From: Elmis aenea
Taxonomy: Eukaryota; Arthropoda; Insecta; Coleoptera; Elmidae
Assembly: GCA_947652605.1 (NCBI GenBank)
Contig: OX393582.1
Span: 13,788,544 to 13,852,543, forward strand
Length of the DNA: 64,000 nt
Direction: 5' to 3'
The translations under genes were made by a program, and so were the position numbers. Shown here piece by piece: positions 57,690 to 64,000 of the stretch (position 1 is the stretch's first letter; every line of letters begins with the position of its first letter). The notes under the pieces were generated by a model, which saw only the letters and a program-made list of their open reading frames with translations, did no database searches and was not told where the DNA came from.

Positions 57690-59505
57690 CAGGGTGCGCC
57701 ATTAGTGCGATGAAGTCCATTATTGCCCTTAATGTCGACTTAATAAAAAAAAGTTTTTAATGAAACTTATAGTAATTCTAGACGTGCATGTTTTAAAATT
57801 AGTTTCAAGTATACAGGGTGTTTCATAAAAGTGGGGCGTCACTAAAGGTATTTTTTTTAAATTGAACACCCAGTATATTTTTGCATAATCGAATTCAGCA
57901 AGAAAATCTCCATATGACAGTATTTTGTTTTTTTCATTTTTTTGCGACGTTGCCAATTTATCTTAAAAAATCTTTGAATTTCCAGAAAAACAGGGTACAA
58001 TACTTGTCAAGAGCACAACGTTATGAATAATAATTGGCAAATGATATTTTGCACATACAAAGTCAAAAGGTGTAGTCATAGTCTAAATACATCAAAATTA
58101 ATTTATATTATACAGGGTGTTTCTTATAGATGTGCCAACTTCCCAATTTTCAAACATCAATAACTTTATTTTTTCAAATGGAACACCCTGTATATTATTA
58201 CGTCATTTTGTTGCATTTTTGTTTTTCTTCAACTTTTCTTAATACTTACCTATACCTAAAACGAATATTTTCTGAGATATTTACATTTTACTTATTCTTA
58301 TAAGCGTTGTGTAGCAATTTCCTAGTTTTCTCGGAGTAGGCCCCGACTTTGACGACAATAGAAACAATAATTTCTGTAGTAACGAATGTCAGAGTAAATT
58401 GCTGTCAATTGTTAAAACATAAATAAATGAGTATAACATATGCAATATGAATTTCCCAAAAAAAGAATTGATTGATACGGTCTATGTTCAGGGTGGCGTA
58501 TTTTCGATGCCCATACAGGGGGGGTATCTCGGTAATTTTCAGAGATTAAAAAAAAACTATATTTCAAAAATTAAAAAAGATATCAAAAATCTGTTTACGA
58601 CAATAAATTCCTCTCGAAAAAAGAAATCGAGACTACGTACTTAGTTTTTTTAAATCTCTGATAATTACCGAGATACCCCCCTGTATGGGCATCGAAAATA
58701 CGCCACCCTCAACATAGATCGTATCAATCAATTCTTTTATTGGGAAATTCATATTGCATATGTTATACTCATTTATTTATGTTTTAACAATTGACAGCAA
58801 TTTACTCTGACATTTGTTACTACAGAAATTATTGTTTCTATTGTCAAAGTCGGGGCCTACTCCGAGAAAACTAGGAAATTCCTACACAACGCTTATAAGA
58901 ATAAGTAAAATGTAAATATCTCAGAAAATATTCGTTTTAGGTATAGGTAAGTATTAAGAAAAGTTGAAGAAAAACAAAAATGCAACAAAATGACGTAATA
59001 ATATACAGGGTGTTCCATTTGAAAAAATAAAGTTATTGATGTTTGAAAATTGGGAAGTTGGCACATCTATAAGAAACACCCTGTATAATATAAATTCATT
59101 TTGATGTATTTAGACTATGACTACACCTTTTGACTTTGTATGTGCAAAATATCATTTGCCAATTATTATTCATAACGTTGTGCTCTTGACAAGTATTGTA
59201 CCCTGTTTTTCTGGAAATTCAAAGATTTTTTAAGATAAATTGGCAACGTCGCAAAAAAATGAAAAAACAAAATATTGTCATATGGAGATTTTCTTGCTGA
59301 ATTCGATTATGCAAAAATATACTGGGTGTTCAATTTAAAAAAAATACCTTTAGTGACGCCCCACTTTTATGAAACACCCTGTATACTTGAAACTAATTTT
59401 AAAACATGCACGTCTAGAAATACTATAAGTTTCAATAAAAACTTTTTTTTATTAAGTTGACATTAAGGGCAATAATGGACTTTATCGCACTAATGGCGCA
59501 CCCTG
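57690..59505. mobile_element. Foldback element family B, copy 3 (largest)
   Basis: TA-flanked ends cagggtgcgccattagtg and its inverted copy at 59488-59505, with arms of about 750 bp (57690-58465 and 58735-59505) that are almost identical. The centre is a second inverted repeat (58468-58733). The shared open frames recur in each copy and are not evidence of a gene. Confidence 0.9.
58468..58733. repeat. Nested inverted repeat at the centre of family B copy 3
   Basis: 58468-58550 (ttgattgatacggtctatg ... tacaggggggg ... tctcggtaattttcagagat) is repeated inverted at 58650-58733. The complement of its right half alone occurs in copy 2 at 39600-39705. Its own CAGGGTGGCG and CAGGGGGG blocks suggest a separate element absorbed at the hairpin tip. 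Confidence 0.75.
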
Positions 59506-59527
59506 TATATATAGCGAGTATTTGCAG

Positions 59528-61137
59528 CTATTGCCGCTTCTCGCATCCTAATCGCCATTTATCCTTATCGTTCCAGTCATCTTCTCGTAAACCTCTCCCT
59601 TTCATTTCCTCATCTATGTTGTTTTTCCACATCTTCCGTGGACTCCCTCGTTTATTTCTTTGTGCTGGAGTCCAGTTCCATACTTTTATTGGTATTCTTT
59701 CTTCCTTCATTCTGCGCAAATGTCCGTACCATCTTAACTGTTTTTCATTTATATGATCTATAATAGTGCCTTTTATTTTCATTTTATCTCTGATGTCCTC
59801 ATTTCTAACGTGATCGTACAAGGATAGGCCGCAGCATCTTCTCCAATATGCCATCTCGGCCGAGAGTAGTCTTTGATTCATTGATTTGTCCCTTACCCAT
59901 ATCTCTGCCCCATATGTCAATCAATACTGGTTCTATTATCGTTTTAAATATATTTATTTTTGTTTTTCTAGTTAGGTTTTTATTCCACAAGATTGGATGT
60001 AATGTTTTTATCATATTCTTTCCTCTGCCTATTTTCTTCATTATGTCCTTGTCGTCTCTTCCATCTTCGCATATTGTTACTCTCAGATATTCGTACTGAC
60101 TAACGTTTTTTATCGTTCCGTTGTCTAACTGTATGTCATGTCCTCTTCCACCTATGACCATATACTGTGTTTTCTCTGTATTTACCTCCAGTCCCCACTT
60201 CTTGTATTCCTCTATAAGTTTATTTAGCATGTACGTCATATCTTGCTGATCTTCTGCAATAACTATTTGATCATCTGCAAAGAGGATCGTGTATATCGGG
60301 CTCTCGCCCAACAGTGCTCCCATCGGACTGCATTTTCTGGTCCAATGTTTTAAGGCCGCACATAGGTAAATTTTAAAAAGTGTAGGGGAGATGCAGCAGC
60401 CTTGTTTTACTCCTTTCGAAGGCGAGAATGGTTGAGAGACTTGGTTTCCGGCTTTTGCGACGGCTTGGTTTTCTCTGTATAGCGTTTAAACTGCGTTTAA
60501 ATATATTTTATTTATGCCAGCTTGTTCCAAGGTAATCCATAGTTTTTGGAGGGGAACGGAGTCGAATGCTTTCTTTAGATCTATAAATGTAACGTGGAGT
60601 TCTCTTCCTTTAGCCAGATTCTTCTCTGCTAAGTGTTTTAACGTAAATATATTATCTGTACAGGACCTTCCTGGTCTAAAGCCGCTTTGCTCTTCTATTT
60701 CTTTAGCTTCTTTCTCTATTCTTTCTTTAAGGACTCTTCCATATAATCTTCCTACAGACGACGTTACACTTATTCCTCTATAGTTTCCGCAATCATTTTT
60801 ACTTCCTTTTTTGTAGATCGAGTTTATATGAGAGATTTTCCAATCTGTTGGTATGTTTTCCCCCCTTAGACATTTATTAAATATATCGCAGATTATTTCT
60901 AATGTTCTTGTTGTGGCATGTTTTAGTAACTCGATAGGCAGATCACCTGGTCCTGGTGCTTTATTATTTTTCATTTTCTGTAGCGCTTTCTTTAATTCTT
61001 CTACCGTAATCTGTTCTATTGCATATTTCTCTACTTCATCTACATCTAATCGTGTATCCAAATATTCTATTCGCTTTTCTATTAATAGGTCACTATAATA
61101 TTCCTTCCATGTCTCCGTTCTTATTGGATTTATTTTT
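59528..61137 (-). pseudogene. LINE ORF2: reverse transcriptase and C-terminus, nearly readable
   Basis: From 61137 downwards: TWKEYYSDLL, KMKNNKAPGPGDLPIELLKH (RT start), YKKGSKNDCGNYRGISV, GFRPGRSC, FIDLKKAFDSVPLQKLW (catalytic motif A aspartate), GVKQGCCISPTLF, and FADDQIVI (catalytic DD, as FADD). The thumb and tail follow, ending KQLRWYGHLRRM, GSPRKMW and GCEKRQ at 59528. Only one nonsense codon (60486-60488) and one frameshift near 59920 interrupt it, so it is comparatively young. The endonuclease and ORF1 are missing: it is 5'-truncated at about 61140, where it abuts another LINE piece. Clade not assigned. Confidence 0.88.
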
Positions 61138-61146
61138 TTTGCTTCA

Positions 61147-61775
61147 TTTCGCCATAGCCATGACCTTTGTATTTGTTATATTAATATTCATATTATATCT
61201 ACTTAATGTATCTGCCCATATGTCTAGATTGAATTACAAGTCTTTTTCGCTTTTCGCTAATAACACCACATCATATGCAAAGGCTAATTATCCTGTTAAG
61301 GGTATTGGTGTTAGTTTATTTCAGTAGGCTTTCTTTGTGTTTTGCTTACATTCTTTAATTATCTTATCCATCAGAATTATAAAGAGCAGTGGACTTAAGG
61401 TGCCTCCTTGTCTTACTCCCACTGTTGTTATAAATTCCTGGGAACTGCTGTTATGGGTTCGCACATACGTTTAATAATCCTTCTCCCACTCAACTTTGTA
61501 TCAATATCTTCCAGATAATTTCCCTTGGCACTCTATCGAAGGGCTTAGAAAGATCTATAAAGCACAAGTACACAATCTTTGAATGTTCCATTGTTTTTTT
61601 ACATAACTGTCTTAACGTAAAAATTAGATCCTGCGTGCTTCTACCTGGTCTAAAGCCACATTGCGCCTCTTCCAAATTTCTTTCGAAATGTTTCCTTTAT
61701 CACTCTAAAATTCTTTCATATAATTTTTCTACTACACTAAGTAGAGATATGCCTCTATAGATTTCGCATCTTTTT
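61147..61775 (-). pseudogene. LINE RT fragment inside the second duplicated copy
   Basis: The minus strand reads EEAQCGFRPGRSTQDLIFTL and FIDLSKPFDRVPREIIWKIL (61675-61490). Unlike 33040-34225, it retains the following block (GVRQGGTLSPLLF-type sequence at about 61410-61370), then ends at KVMAMAK beside the other LINE. Same element as at 33695-34225. Confidence 0.82.
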
Positions 61776-64000
61776 GTTGTTGAAATTGTTGTGTTTTATT
61801 TGTGTGGGAGAAGATAGGATGCCCAGGAAAGCATATGAAGCGCAAACTGGTGAAAAATGTCAAAATAAAAGATCATAGAAACCTTAAATGAAGAGGTGAA
61901 AGAAACTGTCTAGAACAGAGGGATCGAGTACCTAAAGTAAAGTTAGAGAGATAGCTAAAGAGAGGAAGAAATTGATGGAGTCATACATACAGTCCACATA
62001 TATAAAAACAAACAAAAATCTCACACCTAACGGTAGAGAGGCGTAAGATTTAAAAAAAAAAGACGATGATAACCGTTGATTACCACTGGAGTGCATACTC
62101 TGGAGTTATAGATTGGACCGGTGATAACTATGTGGAAGGTATAGAAATGATTTTTCATCTTAAAAATTAAACCTTTAAAGGCTCTTTAATTTGTAATAAC
62201 AGCCTTTTTACACCGGAAATATTGAAACAGTCAATCAAACAGCTCATTATTCACATATCATCGATCTAAAATTTCATTTGTTTACTAGCCGAACGAAACG
62301 AATTTGAGTCAAATTTAATTTACACCCAGTATAGGTATCACATTTCTACAGAAAATGAAAATATGTACTCAGAGATTCCCACATAATTTTCTGAAGACTG
62401 GTTCATTACTTTGTAACTTCCTGTGATACAAAATAGTTTTTTACTTGTCTAAATTAGCCTAACATTATATTTCTTTATCACAAAACTATTCGCAACGAGC
62501 TATCTAAAAGTAACTTTTAAAACAAAAGAAACAATCCTCGTTTACAAGTTTATCAAACTTTTAAAAACCATAAATCAGCTTTTTAATGACTGTTGTTGTT
62601 TACCACAAAGTCTGGAATGGCCGCAGTTAAAAACTTATTATACTATGAAATTGTTAAAAAAGTTATGTTTATCATAAATCCATAGTAATATTTTTTTTAA
62701 ATAAAGAAAAGTAAACAGGAATTTTATAGTACATGATATAAATTAGTTTACGCGTTATCGACTGATAAATGTATTGAAATAAACAAAACCGGTTATTATT
62801 TATTTTGTTTACATTAATACAACTTTAAATCACGATTGATAATTAATTATATATAATTTATATCATAACATGTACATACAATATCAAAATATTATCGATA
62901 TTAGTTTTTTGCAATACATAGAACATAACTCGCCTTAAAAGAAGGTCGATTTTTTTTTAAATTTAAGAACAACTTACTCAAAAACACGCCTTTAAAAGCA
63001 TTAAAAACACCAGTGAGGTTTTTTTTTAAGCAAGAGTCAAATCGATATGGGACTAAAATGAAAATGAGACGTGAACGATAAAATTGTGCAGATTATTATT
63101 TATCTAGCTTAGCACTTCTACAAGAATTTCTTTATAAAAAATAAGTGTTTGTGAATTAAATTTACTTATTCCTAACACTTAATTCTTTGTGTATTACGCG
63201 GTATTGTAAATCGAATAATAATTTTATTGTAAAATTAGTCCGAATATATTTATTTTTGTTTTATTACTCCGACTCTTTAAACAAACTATAGGAAACAGCT
63301 AAAAACAAAAAAAAATAGCTTTGGCGTTATTTAAAAAAAAAACACATCAGCCATATTTAAAATAAGAAAGTTGATGTTAAAATAACAAGAAGAAATGAAA
63401 ATAGGTAAAATTTATCGACGAATTTCAAATCTACTCAAGAAAGTGCCACATAATGTCGAAAAATATTGTGGTGTGATTTCAAATAAGCAAGCTATAAGCA
63501 AAAATGAAAAACCTGATGTGTTTTGTTTTTTATCAATAGCGCAAAAACTATTAACTCTTTTCAAGATGTTTTTTTTCATAGAACAGTCGCTCTTAAATCA
63601 GAGATGATTTTGACCCATTTATCCAAATTCGTATCTCTTACCGTTTACGAGATCCCTATGCTGTTCACGATAATTGGGACACGTTGTATATGAATGGATA
63701 CATTTTTTTTTTAAATGGTAAAAACGTTTCTATTAGGCCCTTAACATTTGATTTATGTAAAAATTAAAAAAGGCATACCTTGTGGGACACTATTACAATA
63801 AAGAAATTAATGGACTGGGTTATTTTACTGGGACTTTTTGTTATTAAATAGTTCCTATGAAAATTAAACATAAATAATCACACAGTGATTGATAAACATA
63901 GCAACTATGAATGGAAAAGTACGCGTCGGTACCTTAATTACAGTAGTTGATAACACATTACCAACAGTACCATTTGTTATTCAATACGCTGATATCAGAT
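61147..64000. repeat. 2.8-kb duplicated segment, copy 2
   Basis: Direct copy of 33695-36451 as described there; longer by about 100 bp near 61367-61465. The identity still holds in the last bases of the window, so the duplicated tract probably continues. Apart from the LINE piece it shows no gene; the 70-codon frame at 63395-63607 has no known relative. Confidence 0.9.

Noticed and set aside
57448..57720. 90-codon minus-strand frame
   Set aside because: It consists mainly of undetermined bases in the assembly gap.
59848..61327. Plus-strand frames over the LINE
   Set aside because: They are antisense shadows of the reverse transcriptase; the minus-strand reading has the catalytic motifs.

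Overview
The window is an AT-rich, intron-containing animal genome segment, almost certainly from an insect. The evidence is a split gene with GT-AG introns and a TATA/TCAGT-type arthropod core promoter, and the set of transposons (hAT, piggyBac, pogo/Tigger, Tc1/mariner-like foldbacks, non-LTR retrotransposons). A beetle or another insect with a large, repeat-rich genome fits best, but the species cannot be read from the sequence. I found no rRNA, tRNA, CRISPR array or prokaryotic gene.

One host gene can be reconstructed completely. It is a three-exon gene on the minus strand (2549-3874) encoding a 163-residue protein of the REDD1/DDIT4 (scylla/charybde) family, inhibitors of TOR signalling. 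All intron phases agree, and it has a TATA box, an initiator and an upstream ACGTG (hypoxia-response core) motif. A second, orphan core promoter (TATA plus TCAGTC initiator 30 bp later, followed by a splice donor) points rightwards at 4634-4688, but I could not find the body of its gene.

The rest is a mosaic of nested mobile elements. 0-10 kb: a hAT MITE whose interior is almost pure ATATCG repeat, the REDD1-like gene, a TA-flanked foldback (family A) and a short hAT. 11-20 kb: a GC-rich TTAA foldback, a degenerate hAT with transposase remains, foldbacks of families C and D, and an internally deleted piggyBac. 20-29 kb: a perfect 203-bp palindrome, a second family A foldback carrying a TTAA foldback, a three-level nest (hAT containing a foldback containing a hAT MITE), and the first family B foldback. 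29-38 kb: LINE fragments and the first copy of a 2.8-kb duplicated segment. 38-47 kb: a repeat with an 18-bp minisatellite, the second family B foldback, a family C foldback whose two arms carry the same transposase N-terminus, and a family A copy split by a piggyBac derivative. 47-57 kb: a pogo element inserted exactly at a TA inside a LINE reading frame, and further pogo-like elements with repeated terminal motifs. 57-64 kb: a 200-bp assembly gap, the third family B foldback, a nearly readable LINE reverse transcriptase, and the second copy of the duplicated segment, which runs into the window edge.

Several insertions can be checked inside the window, because the empty target site survives in a paralogous repeat or in the opposite arm of the same foldback. 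None of the transposase genes seen is intact. The only sequence likely to work for the host is the REDD1-like gene and its promoter.
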